Shown here piece by piece: positions 1-5,838 of a stretch of 6,157 bases of DNA (positions within the stretch are counted from its first letter, which is position 1; each line of letters begins with the position of its first letter). Under the pieces are notes generated by a model that was not told the origin of the DNA, did not search any database, and saw only the letters and a program-made list of their open reading frames with translations. The stretch is taken from contig MGQF01000050.1 of assembly GCA_001797745.1 (NCBI GenBank), positions 144,071 to 150,227 of the forward strand, read 5' to 3'. The stretch is from Deltaproteobacteria bacterium RBG_13_52_11. GTDB taxonomy: Bacteria > Desulfobacterota > B13-G15 > RBG-16-54-18. Both the position numbers and the translations under genes were made by a program.

Positions 1-746
1 AGGAGGAGCTCTTGAATCTGGGGGCGGTCGGTGGCATCGGCCAGACAGCCGGGGCGGAGTCCATCTCCGAGGCTCAGGGTGACATCGTATTGTTGGGCGA
101 TCTCCAGGAGTCGGTCGAAGTGTTCATAGAGGGGGTTTTCCTGTTCGTTGTAGATCATCCACGTGGTAAGAAAGGCCCCTCCCCTGCTGACGATATCCAT
201 GATCCTCCCCTGGGCCTTGAGTCGCTCTAAGGTGTTCAGCGTCACCCCACAATGGACTGTGATGAAATCCACCCCGTCCTTGGCGTGGCGCTCGATGACC
301 TCGAAGATATCGTCAGAGGTCATCTGGACAATCCCGCCCTTACGCTGGGCCACCTCAATTGCAGCCTGGTAGATGGGGACCGTCCCCACCGGCAGAGGGG
401 AGCGCTCAAGGATGAGCCTCCTGATGGCATCGATATCTCCCCCGGTGCTCAGGTCCATAACGGTGTCGGCTCCAGCCTCAATTGCCGCCTCCAGCTTCTG
501 GAGCTCCTCAACGGGATCGGCGTGATCCGATGATGTCCCGATATTGGCATTCACCTTGACAATCAGCCCCTCCCCAATCCCTGTAGGCCTGAGCCCTCGG
601 TGCCCCTTGTTGGCGGGAACAACGACCTTCCCCTGAGCCACCCCTTTCATGAGGGCTTGGAAATCAACCCCCTCCGCGCGGGCAACTGCTTCCATTTCCG
701 GGGTGACTTCTCCCCGGCGTGCCTTAGCGAGTTGTGTCTCTATCAT
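1..746 (-). CDS. thiC: Phosphomethylpyrimidine synthase ThiC, N-terminal 248 residues (runs off left edge)
   Basis: Radical-SAM enzyme that rearranges aminoimidazole ribotide into HMP-phosphate, the pyrimidine half of thiamin, in the cytoplasm. Reading from the ATG at 746, the frame is open to the window edge. Family motifs seen include NANIGTS (about 67-73), GADTVMDLSTGG (92-103), SPLPVGTVPIYQA (116-128), DFITVHCGVT (160-169), SRGG (187-190) and LSLGDGLRPGC (224-234). The N-terminus begins directly in the core (MIETQLAKARRGEVTPEM), so this is the short form of about 430 residues seen in archaea and many anaerobes, not the roughly 630-residue enterobacterial form. The C-terminal CX2CX4C cluster-binding motif would lie outside the window and cannot be checked. 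The start codon overlaps the thiDN stop as ATGA (746-743), so translation is probably coupled. It is the third gene of the riboswitch-controlled thi operon. Confidence 0.96.
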   Translation of the reverse strand, partial: MIETQLAKARRGEVTPEMEAVARAEGVDFQALMKGVAQGKVVVPANKGHRGLRPTGIGEGLIVKVNANIGTSSDHADPVEELQKLEAAIEAGADTVMDLSTGGDIDAIRRLILERSPLPVGTVPIYQAAIEVAQRKGGIVQMTSDDIFEVIERHAKDGVDFITVHCGVTLNTLERLKAQGRIMDIVSRGGAFLTTWMIYNEQENPLYEHFDRLLEIAQQYDVTLSLGDGLRPGCLADATDRPQIQELL

Positions 747-2083
747 TGGATGCTCCTGTTGATCTCGATAACCTTCTGGACTACCTCCCCTGGATCCCGG
801 CCCAGGATGCGGATCATGGGCTCCTTCCCCCACCCACCCTCGTCATAGATCACATCGGGCACTTCGTCAGCCCTGCTCAAGGCATCCTCGACCCCCCATT
901 CTAGTGAATGCCCTTCCTCTTTTCTGACCTCCTGCGGTTCCTTTTCCCGGTCGAAGCCGAGGACACGTAATCCCCCTTCCTTGCAGGCCTGCAGCACAGG
1001 GGGGGAGTATTTGATGTTCATGGCTGAACGGAATAAAGGGTCATACCGCATAACGGTGAGGATAACCGAGGCGATATGCTGTGAAGCGCCAAAGGCAGGG
1101 GCATCGATTGTCGCAATGGTCTCTCGCACCCTCATGATCCTCCCGGGGAAGGCGGCTACATCCCCTTTTGCCTGGGCAAAGGGGATGGCATAGCCGAGAT
1201 TGGAGGAGACCTCGGGTATGAGCGCCCCTATATGCCCCTCCCTTTTCAACGCGGCAACGGCCTCCTGCAAGGCCTCGATCACTTTATCCCGTTCCCCTTC
1301 CGCCGCACAATAGGCATGGGGATTAGCGAACCGCCTCCCTTTGCCGATCGTCACGGCCGCCTTGATGCTCGCGATGGTCACCTCTCTGCCTCGCTGCACG
1401 GCCTCCTTAAGAGAGGACCCCGTGGCCAGCTCCGTGGCGATGGCGGCGGAGAGCACACACCCCGTCCCGTGGACATCCGGGACAGCCATCCGTTCTGAAC
1501 GAAACTCCGTGAACCCCGCCTCATCGAGGAGGATGTCCGTTGGATCTTCTTCCAGGTGCCCTCCTTTCACCAGGACGGCTTTAGCACCGTATCCGCGGAT
1601 CCGTCTGGCGGCCTCCCGCATCTCTTCAACCGTCCCCACCTCCATCCCTGCCAGCGCGGCGGCCTCAGGGAGGTTCGGGGTCACCAAGGCGGCGAGGGGG
1701 AGTAGTTCCCGCCGCAAGGCCGCCTGCCCCTCCTCATCGAGGAGGGTGGTACCATCTGTGGCGGCAATAACGGGGTCTACCACGAGCCTGTTTATCCGAA
1801 AACTCGCCAATTTTTTTGCGACGAGCTTCACCACCGCCGCCTCCCAGAGCATTCCGGTCTTGGCGGCATCGGCCCCCATATCGGAGAAGACCGCATCCAT
1901 CTGTGCCTCGATGAAGAAGAGGGGGATTGGATACACCGATTGAATCCCCACGCTGTTCTGGGCGGTGAGGGCGATGATCACGCTCATCCCGTGCCCTCCC
2001 AAGGAAGCAATGGTCTTCAGGTCCGCCTGGATCCCTGCCCCGCCCCCTGTGTCGGAACCGGCAATGGTCACAACCCGCTTCAT
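743..2083 (-). CDS. thiDN: Bifunctional HMP/HMP-P kinase - thiamin-phosphate synthase (ThiD-ThiN fusion)
   Basis: A 446-residue fusion. Residues 1 to about 258 are ThiD, a ribokinase-fold kinase that converts HMP and HMP-P to HMP-PP. It shows the N-terminal GSDTGGGAGIQADLKT motif (9-24), VVDPVIAATDG (101-111), TPNLPEA (135-141), VLVKGGH (170-176) and the anion-hole/catalytic DVHGTGC (203-209). Residues about 266-446 are ThiN, the non-ThiE thiamin-phosphate synthase that joins HMP-PP to the thiazole phosphate. It shows IPEVSSNLGYAIP (289-301), FPGRIMRVR (312-320), GASQHIA (332-338), RSAMNIKY (352-359) and PDVIYDEGGWGKEPMIR (409-425). Both halves look intact. This fusion is common in archaea and in some anaerobic or thermophilic bacteria and replaces ThiE. 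The start ATG (2083-2081) overlaps the thi4 stop as ATGA, and its own stop overlaps the thiC start. Confidence 0.96.
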   Translation of the reverse strand: MKRVVTIAGSDTGGGAGIQADLKTIASLGGHGMSVIIALTAQNSVGIQSVYPIPLFFIEAQMDAVFSDMGADAAKTGMLWEAAVVKLVAKKLASFRINRLVVDPVIAATDGTTLLDEEGQAALRRELLPLAALVTPNLPEAAALAGMEVGTVEEMREAARRIRGYGAKAVLVKGGHLEEDPTDILLDEAGFTEFRSERMAVPDVHGTGCVLSAAIATELATGSSLKEAVQRGREVTIASIKAAVTIGKGRRFANPHAYCAAEGERDKVIEALQEAVAALKREGHIGALIPEVSSNLGYAIPFAQAKGDVAAFPGRIMRVRETIATIDAPAFGASQHIASVILTVMRYDPLFRSAMNIKYSPPVLQACKEGGLRVLGFDREKEPQEVRKEEGHSLEWGVEDALSRADEVPDVIYDEGGWGKEPMIRILGRDPGEVVQKVIEINRSIQ

Positions 2084-2865
2084 CGTCCCTGCTTGAGCCT
2101 CTCGGCGATCAAGGCCGCTGCCTTTTCTCCTGAGAGCAGCATGCCACCGAAGATAGGCCCCATCCGATAGGCACCGAAGGAGGCGTTGGCGGACATGCCC
2201 GCCACAAAGACCCCGGGGAATACCTCTTTGGTGTTCTCCAGGGTGCTGCGCTCCGCCTTCTCCGCCCAGAGCGACCTCTCCCCCATGACCCTTCCTGTGG
2301 GGGTGAGCAGGGCGGCGTCTACCTTGCGCTCAATGACCTTGACCACCTCAGTCGCGTGCCCAGTAGCATCGATGACATACTTGGTCCTCATGGTCAACGG
2401 ATCCACGTGGAGGCCAGCCGTCTCGACCGCCGTCCAATTCAAAACGAGCCCTACTACCCGTTCTTCGCGTACCACCACATCCTCCACGCTCATCAAGTTG
2501 AATATCTTAACGCCTGCCTGTACGGTCTTGGAGCAGAAGGTCGAGATGGACTCGACCGCATCGGCCGTATAATACCCGTCGCGGTATAGCTCACTCCTGA
2601 TGCCGAATTCATCGAGGATCCTTTTGCTCTCCTCCTGCACCACAATCTCATTGAACATCATCCCACCCCCCCACATCCCGCCGCCGATGCTCAGCTTTCG
2701 CTCGAAGAGGGAGACCTTATAGCCTGATTTGACCAGATAGTACGCCGCTACCAGCCCTGCGGGGCCTCCCCCCACAACGGCGACGTCTACCTCGAGGGAG
2801 TCGTTGAACTTCCTCAGAAACCTCTCGATAATGGCCCGTGAAATGATGACTTCGTCTAGAACCAT
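2080..2865 (-). CDS. thi4: Thi4-family thiazole synthase, sulfide-dependent archaeal/anaerobe type
   Basis: A 261-residue flavin/NAD-fold enzyme that builds the thiazole of thiamin from NAD (or NAD-derived ADP-ribose), glycine and sulfur. The Rossmann dinucleotide motif AVVGGGPAGL is at 29-38, followed by LFERKLSIGGGMWGGGMMFN (53-72), DATGH (166-170) and the C-terminal GVFVAGMSANASFGAYRMGP (218-237). At the position where yeast and plant Thi4 carry the sulfur-donating, suicidal cysteine, this protein has His153 in LHVDPLT (152-158). That matches the methanogen-type enzyme, which uses free sulfide and Fe(II) catalytically. I chose the ATG at 2865 because it keeps a normal N-terminus and lies 9 nt after a strong AAGGAGG (2881-2875). 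It is the first gene of the thi operon, behind a TPP riboswitch, and overlaps thiDN by 4 nt. Annotation pipelines may call it thiazole biosynthesis protein or ribose 1,5-bisphosphate isomerase-like; the operon favours the thiamin role. Confidence 0.95.
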   Translation of the reverse strand: MVLDEVIISRAIIERFLRKFNDSLEVDVAVVGGGPAGLVAAYYLVKSGYKVSLFERKLSIGGGMWGGGMMFNEIVVQEESKRILDEFGIRSELYRDGYYTADAVESISTFCSKTVQAGVKIFNLMSVEDVVVREERVVGLVLNWTAVETAGLHVDPLTMRTKYVIDATGHATEVVKVIERKVDAALLTPTGRVMGERSLWAEKAERSTLENTKEVFPGVFVAGMSANASFGAYRMGPIFGGMLLSGEKAAALIAERLKQGR

Positions 2866-2874
2866 ACCATTAAT

Positions 2875-2881
2875 CCTCCTT
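2875..2881 (-). promoter_or_regulatory. Strong Shine-Dalgarno site for thi4
   Basis: AAGGAGG on the minus strand, followed by ATTAATGGT and the thi4 ATG. A second, out-of-frame ATG (2870-2868) lies between this site and the thi4 start and encodes only Met-Val-Trp-Phe before a TAG stop. The spacing of 9 nt to the thi4 ATG and 4 nt to the upstream ATG favours thi4 as the main start. Confidence 0.85.
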
Positions 2882-2911
2882 ACCTATCACATTTAAAAGA
2901 CCTATGACATA

Positions 2912-2952
2912 TAAAAGGCCGTACATCCCACCATGGAAGATACGGCCTTTTA
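2912..2952 (-). terminator. Intrinsic terminator of the TPP riboswitch expression platform
   Basis: A perfect 12-bp inverted repeat: 2912-2923 is the exact reverse complement of 2941-2952, with a 17-nt loop. On the minus-strand transcript the GC-rich core GGCCGUA/UACGGCC is followed by UUUUAUAU, the layout of a Rho-independent terminator. It sits between the TPP aptamer and the thi4 ribosome-binding site, so the natural reading is ligand-dependent attenuation of the thi operon: TPP bound, terminator forms, genes off. The riboswitch and stem are seen directly; the off-switch direction follows from the known behaviour of bacterial TPP riboswitches. Confidence 0.85.
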
Positions 2953-2964
2953 CTGTAGCCTATG

Positions 2965-3052
2965 CCGCTTCCCTTCGCTGGAATTACCCATACAGGTTCC
3001 CAGGGTCACCCCGTAACCGGAGTTTCTCAGCCCTTGCGAGCTCCCCTAGCGA
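2965..3052 (-). ncRNA. TPP riboswitch aptamer (THI element)
   Basis: The minus-strand RNA contains the conserved THI-box strings in order: GGGGAGCU, GGGCUGAGAAA, ACCCU, GAACCUG, GGGUAAUUCCAGCG and AAGGGAA. Helices can be drawn by eye. P1 is UCGCU (3052-3048) with AGCGG (2969-2965, one wobble). P2 is AGGG with CCCU. P3 is GCUC-GCAA-GGGC with a GNRA tetraloop. The optional P3a is CUCCG-GUUA-CGGGG. P4/P5 are built around CCUG and CCAGCGAAGGG. The CUGAGA pyrimidine-binding bulge and the pyrophosphate-binding side are both present. It lies in the leader of thi4-thiDN-thiC, which are all thiamin synthesis genes, and is followed by a terminator hairpin. Confidence 0.96.
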
Positions 3053-3079
3053 TCACTATTCAGTTTTTATCTATAACAT

Positions 3080-3107
3080 AGTGTATACCCCCTGGAGAGA
3101 ATGTCAA
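3080..3107 (-). promoter_or_regulatory. Sigma70-like promoter of the thi operon
   Basis: On the minus strand a perfect -35 box TTGACA (3107-3102) is followed after 16 nt by TACACT (3085-3080), a 4/6 match to TATAAT. The predicted transcription start is near 3073, giving a leader of about 200 nt that contains the riboswitch and terminator in the right order. The 16-nt spacing is within the normal range. No activator or repressor site was recognised. The -35 box lies only about 33 nt from the start of the divergent plus-strand ORF at 3141. Confidence 0.7.
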
Positions 3108-3140
3108 TGAGAAACTGCCCTTAAAAACGAAGGAGGAAAC

Positions 3141-3371
3141 ATGGCATATATAACGAACGTTCCGCAAACGGCCGAAGCAACCGCCTATAATCCGCCGGAG
3201 TGCCCCGAAGCGAAAGTGGACACGGCGGCGCTACCGACAGGACTGCGGTTGTTCTGGCCGTTGCGTGTTGGTGGATGTGCTGCCCGTTCTTTTTGGTTTT
3301 CAGCGGCGGTGTGCTCATCATGTGTTATTGTCCTGGGCGATGAATATCAAAGAGGGCGGCGCTTTTCTTAG
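3141..3371 (+). CDS. Unrecognised small ORF, possibly a frameshifted small membrane protein
   Basis: A 76-residue plus-strand ORF with a strong AAGGAGG (3130-3136) 4 nt before its ATG; this site is the main reason for listing it. The first 33 or so residues look like real coding sequence (MAYITNVPQTAEATAYNPPE is residues 1-20). From about 3240 the frame becomes unlike a normal protein, with arginines among aromatics. The -1 frame from 3245 to 3343 instead encodes a clean hydrophobic, Cys-rich segment (AVVLAVACWWMCCPFFLVFS, then a short tail ending CYCPGR and a TGA). I infer either an indel-broken gene whose product was a soluble N-terminus plus one membrane helix, or chance. I do not recognise the family. 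It diverges from the thi operon and converges on the methyltransferase, whose end it overlaps by 47 nt in frame (19 nt in the shifted frame). Confidence 0.35.
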   Translation: MAYITNVPQTAEATAYNPPECPEAKVDTAALPTGLRLFWPLRVGGCAARSFWFSAAVCSSCVIVLGDEYQRGRRFS

Positions 3372-3996
3372 TGCCTGTTTTCCGAGTATTGACAACCACG
3401 AATCCACCCTTTCCGAAACCATCAAGAACTGGATATTCAGCATCGGCTAGATCAAAAATAGTCTGCTTGTATTCAAAATAACCAAATCCAGTTGCACGTA
3501 AGATGGAAATGAGCTCATTGGCAGTATAAAAATGAGCGTGGCGATAGAATCGACTTGTAAATCGTTTTCGCTCATAGAGCTTGCCTAAAAAGCTATCTCT
3601 ATCAATGAATCCAATTATTAAGTTGCCCGAATACTTTAGAACGCGCCTTGCTTCAATGAGCGCCTGCTTAGCGTCATAAAAGAAACAAATCGACGTTACC
3701 ATGACTGCGTAATCAAAGCCAGAACTTCGAAAGGGCAGTGCCTCTGCGACTGCAGAAACCACGGATACACCCCTTGATTTCGCAATTTTTAGTGCGGGGA
3801 ATGACGGGTCAATTGCATGTGCAACATGTAATGGGAGAACAAAGCGACCAGTACCGGAACCGATGTCAACGCCTTTCCCTGTACGAGGAATAAATGCGCG
3901 GACAGCATTAAGTTCCGACCTGAAAATGAGCTGATGGTCTGTAAACCATTCGTCATATTCTTGCGCGAATTGGTCAAAAGGAAGTTGCTCTCCCAT
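3325..3996 (-). CDS. Class I SAM-dependent methyltransferase (Methyltransf_11/UbiE-like)
   Basis: 223 residues from the ATG at 3996; a GTG directly before it at 3999 is an alternative start. The SAM-binding motif I is VDIGSGTGRF (about 43-52), the acidic end of strand 2 is in AIDPS (61-65), and AEALPF (84-89) and FDYAVMVTSICFF (94-106) follow. RRVLKYSGNLIIGFIDRDS (117-135) is the usual post-motif region, and a HFYTANELISILRATGF segment (155-171) completes the fold. The substrate cannot be read from sequence; small-molecule, thiol, chalcogen or metalloid methylation are possible. The start lies 10 nt after the DsrE-like stop, so it is the last gene of the arsR-led unit. The final dozen or so residues (SAALFDIHRPGQ) lie in the zone where composition changes and look like read-through into foreign DNA rather than family sequence. 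Confidence 0.85.
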   Translation of the reverse strand: MGEQLPFDQFAQEYDEWFTDHQLIFRSELNAVRAFIPRTGKGVDIGSGTGRFVLPLHVAHAIDPSFPALKIAKSRGVSVVSAVAEALPFRSSGFDYAVMVTSICFFYDAKQALIEARRVLKYSGNLIIGFIDRDSFLGKLYERKRFTSRFYRHAHFYTANELISILRATGFGYFEYKQTIFDLADAEYPVLDGFGKGGFVVVNTRKTGTKKSAALFDIHRPGQ

Positions 3997-4006
3997 CACA
4001 GCAAAA

Positions 4007-4327
4007 TCAGAAGGTGATTACCTTATCCGCCCATTCAACCATTTTAACACAGTCTACCATTGTTGAAAGAGGGCATGCTTCTGTGTCGTTCATTTGTCGT
4101 GATTTGAGACATGTACCGCATGCCAGAATCGTACCACCAACACCAATAAAGGCACGAAGTTGACCTGCAACATCGTACTTCTCGTGCGTGAGATTCTCGC
4201 ATTCCACGGCTTCTCCCATCAGGAAAACCTGGACATCATGCCCACTCTTTCTGGAAGTAGCCGCAAACCTGAACGCGTTCCACGCCTTCTCAAATTCTTT
4301 TGTCTCCAAGATGATGCCGATCTTCAT
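4007..4327 (-). CDS. DsrE/F-like small sulfur-relay family protein
   Basis: 106 residues from the ATG at 4327. An in-frame ATG four codons upstream (4339) is possible, but the inner start gives the family-like N-terminus MKIGIILETKE and follows a GGGGGA. The DsrE fold is indicated by the alternating hydrophobic strands, VQVFLMGEAVEC (32-43) and the key ILACGTCLKSR (67-77), where DsrE/TusD-type proteins carry the cysteine that accepts persulfide sulfur. Cysteines are at 43, 70, 73, 85 and 93, more than a minimal DsrE needs. The C-terminus WADKVITF is typical. It is cytoplasmic, with no signal peptide or membrane segment. It lies 34 nt after the cysteine desulfurase, so acceptance of sulfur from that enzyme is a natural inference, not shown. 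Confidence 0.85.
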   Translation of the reverse strand: MKIGIILETKEFEKAWNAFRFAATSRKSGHDVQVFLMGEAVECENLTHEKYDVAGQLRAFIGVGGTILACGTCLKSRQMNDTEACPLSTMVDCVKMVEWADKVITF

Positions 4328-4361
4328 GCTGTCCCCCATTCTTAATATGAAAGTGAAAAGA

Positions 4362-5495
4362 TTAAATCGTATGATCGATGGATTTTTCGACCAAAGTGGA
4401 TAGATTCTTCAGAACGATTTCAAGTTCGTTATCGGTTGTATAGCGACCAAGGCTGAAGCGGATTGTGGCTGCTAATTCGCTATCGCTAATTCCCATAGCT
4501 CTTAGAACCGGCGAAAGAGAGGTTGACCCGGAATGACAAGCTGAGCTGGTAGAAACGGCGACACGACCTAACGCTTTCATAACTTCGGATGTCTCAAAAC
4601 CCAGAAAGCTAATATAAAGCGTGTTGGGAAGGCGGTTCTTGGGATGTCCGTTTAATCTTATCCTATTTCCAAAAAGGGACTGAAGGGCTTTATAGAATTT
4701 GTCGCGATGCTCACGAATAGTATTGTCTGTAATCCAATCAGAGGCAATTTCGCACGCTCGCCCAAGTCCAACATTAAAAATGACATTTTCCGTACCTGCT
4801 CTCCTACCGTTTTCATGGCCTGCTCCATGTATCAGAGGTTCAATCTGGATGCCGTCTCTAATGTAAAGAGCTCCCACGCCTTTGGGAGCATAAAGTTTGT
4901 GTCCTGCCACGGAAAGGAAATCAACCCCTAAATCATCAATTCGGGTTGGGATTTTACCAACTGTTTGTGCAGCATCAGTATGAAAGAGAACTCCCTTTTT
5001 GCGGCAAATGCGCGAAATAGCGGAAATCGGCTGGATTGTCCCCGTTTCATTGTTCGCATGCATTATGGTAACAAGGATCGTCCTGCTTGTAATAGCTTTA
5101 GCAAGATCTTCTGGATTTACAGTCCCAAAGCCATCAACTGGCAGATAAGTTACTTCGTAGCCATTTTTCTCAAGAAACTTGCAGGGATTCAAGACCGCGG
5201 GATGCTCAATTTGCGAAGTAATAATATGGTTGCCTCTTTCTCGAAATGAATACGCAACCCCCTTGATGACCATATTGTTTGATTCACTGCCGCCACTTGT
5301 AAATACAATTTCCTTCGGATTCGCATTCAAGAGACTGGCAACCTGCTCCCTTGCGCTCTCGACGGCTTTCTGAGCCGCGATTCCGTAATCGTGACTGCTC
5401 GATGGGTTGCCATAGTTCCCCTGAATATAAGGGAGCATTGCATCTGCAACCGATTTGTCAATAGGTGTGGTCGCATTATAATCAAGGTAAATCAT
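4362..5495 (-). CDS. Cysteine desulfurase (NifS/IscS-like, class V aminotransferase fold), complete
   Basis: A PLP enzyme that takes sulfur (or selenium) from cysteine (selenocysteine) as an enzyme persulfide, releasing alanine. It has 377 residues from the ATG at 5495. I prefer this start to the ATG at 5507 because GAGG lies 6 nt before it and it gives the canonical MIYLDYNATTP. Motifs: YGNPSSSH (28-35), FTSGGSESNN (65-74), EHPAV (97-101), HANNETG (146-152), HTDAAQ (172-177), the PLP lysine K200 in AGHKLYAPKG, NGRRAGTEN (229-237), and catalytic C320 in SSACHSGSTSLSPVLRAMG. All key residues are present, so it should be active. The active-site ACHSG...SPVL is closer to the selenocysteine-lyase-like branch than to classical IscS (ACTSAS). 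It is the second gene of the arsR-led unit. The upstream ATG at 5507 would overlap the arsR stop as ATGA. Confidence 0.93.
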   Translation of the reverse strand: MIYLDYNATTPIDKSVADAMLPYIQGNYGNPSSSHDYGIAAQKAVESAREQVASLLNANPKEIVFTSGGSESNNMVIKGVAYSFRERGNHIITSQIEHPAVLNPCKFLEKNGYEVTYLPVDGFGTVNPEDLAKAITSRTILVTIMHANNETGTIQPISAISRICRKKGVLFHTDAAQTVGKIPTRIDDLGVDFLSVAGHKLYAPKGVGALYIRDGIQIEPLIHGAGHENGRRAGTENVIFNVGLGRACEIASDWITDNTIREHRDKFYKALQSLFGNRIRLNGHPKNRLPNTLYISFLGFETSEVMKALGRVAVSTSSACHSGSTSLSPVLRAMGISDSELAATIRFSLGRYTTDNELEIVLKNLSTLVEKSIDHTI

Positions 5496-5503
5496 ACTCA
5501 GCC

Positions 5504-5827
5504 TCATTTCTTGAACTGTTTCAGCGCCTTTGCTTCTGCTTCAAGTTTGCTGATAAGAACCTCTCGCATTATGTCGCACGCTTTCGTGATTCTATCGTCA
5601 GAAAGGCGGTAAAAAATGTTTACCCCTTCGCGCCTTGAATGAACTACACCTTTCTGTATAAGGACAGCCATGTGTTGTGATAGATTTGCTTTGCTGATTT
5701 CGATTCGTTCCAGAAGTTGGCTTGCGGACAATTCAGAACCATCTCTTAAGGAATTAAGAATTTCAAGACGTTTTGGATTTGCGAATGTTTTGCAAATGTC
5801 AGCGTGTCTCACAAACAAATCGGACAT
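5504..5827 (-). CDS. ArsR/SmtB-family winged-helix transcriptional regulator
   Basis: 107 residues, complete. The N-terminal helix ADICKTFANPKRLEILNSLR (9-28) is the standard ArsR opening. The recognition helix lies around ISKANLSQHMAVLIQKGVV (44-62), followed by the wing SRREGVNIFYRL (64-75) and a C-terminal dimer helix. The classical arsenic/cadmium motif ELCVCDL is replaced by ELSASQLL (32-39), so the usual alpha3 metal site is absent. The only cysteines are C12 (helix 1) and C84 (helix 5); these could act as a thiol or redox switch or an alternative metal site, which is inference. It is the first gene of the unit and probably represses it. The start codon has only a weak ribosome-binding site (GAG 9 nt upstream), and no promoter or palindromic operator is visible just upstream, where GC-rich foreign coding sequence begins. 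Confidence 0.9.
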   Translation of the reverse strand: MSDLFVRHADICKTFANPKRLEILNSLRDGSELSASQLLERIEISKANLSQHMAVLIQKGVVHSRREGVNIFYRLSDDRITKACDIMREVLISKLEAEAKALKQFKK

Positions 5828-5838
5828 ACGGCATCTCG

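Noticed and set aside
1341..1943. 200-residue plus-strand open frame
   Set aside because: It is the antisense shadow of the ThiD-ThiN coding region, is very Ser/Ala/Arg-rich with no recognisable domain, and the minus-strand protein there is certain.
3054..3083. Inverted repeat CACTAT...ATAGTG near the thi promoter
   Set aside because: Only 6 bp with an 18-nt gap, overlapping the -10 region and the transcription start; it is not clearly an operator and could be chance in AT-rich promoter DNA.
3121..3321. 66-residue minus-strand ORF after the methyltransferase
   Set aside because: No ribosome-binding site, composition unlike a protein (many His, Thr, Arg), and it is antisense to the better supported small plus-strand ORF.
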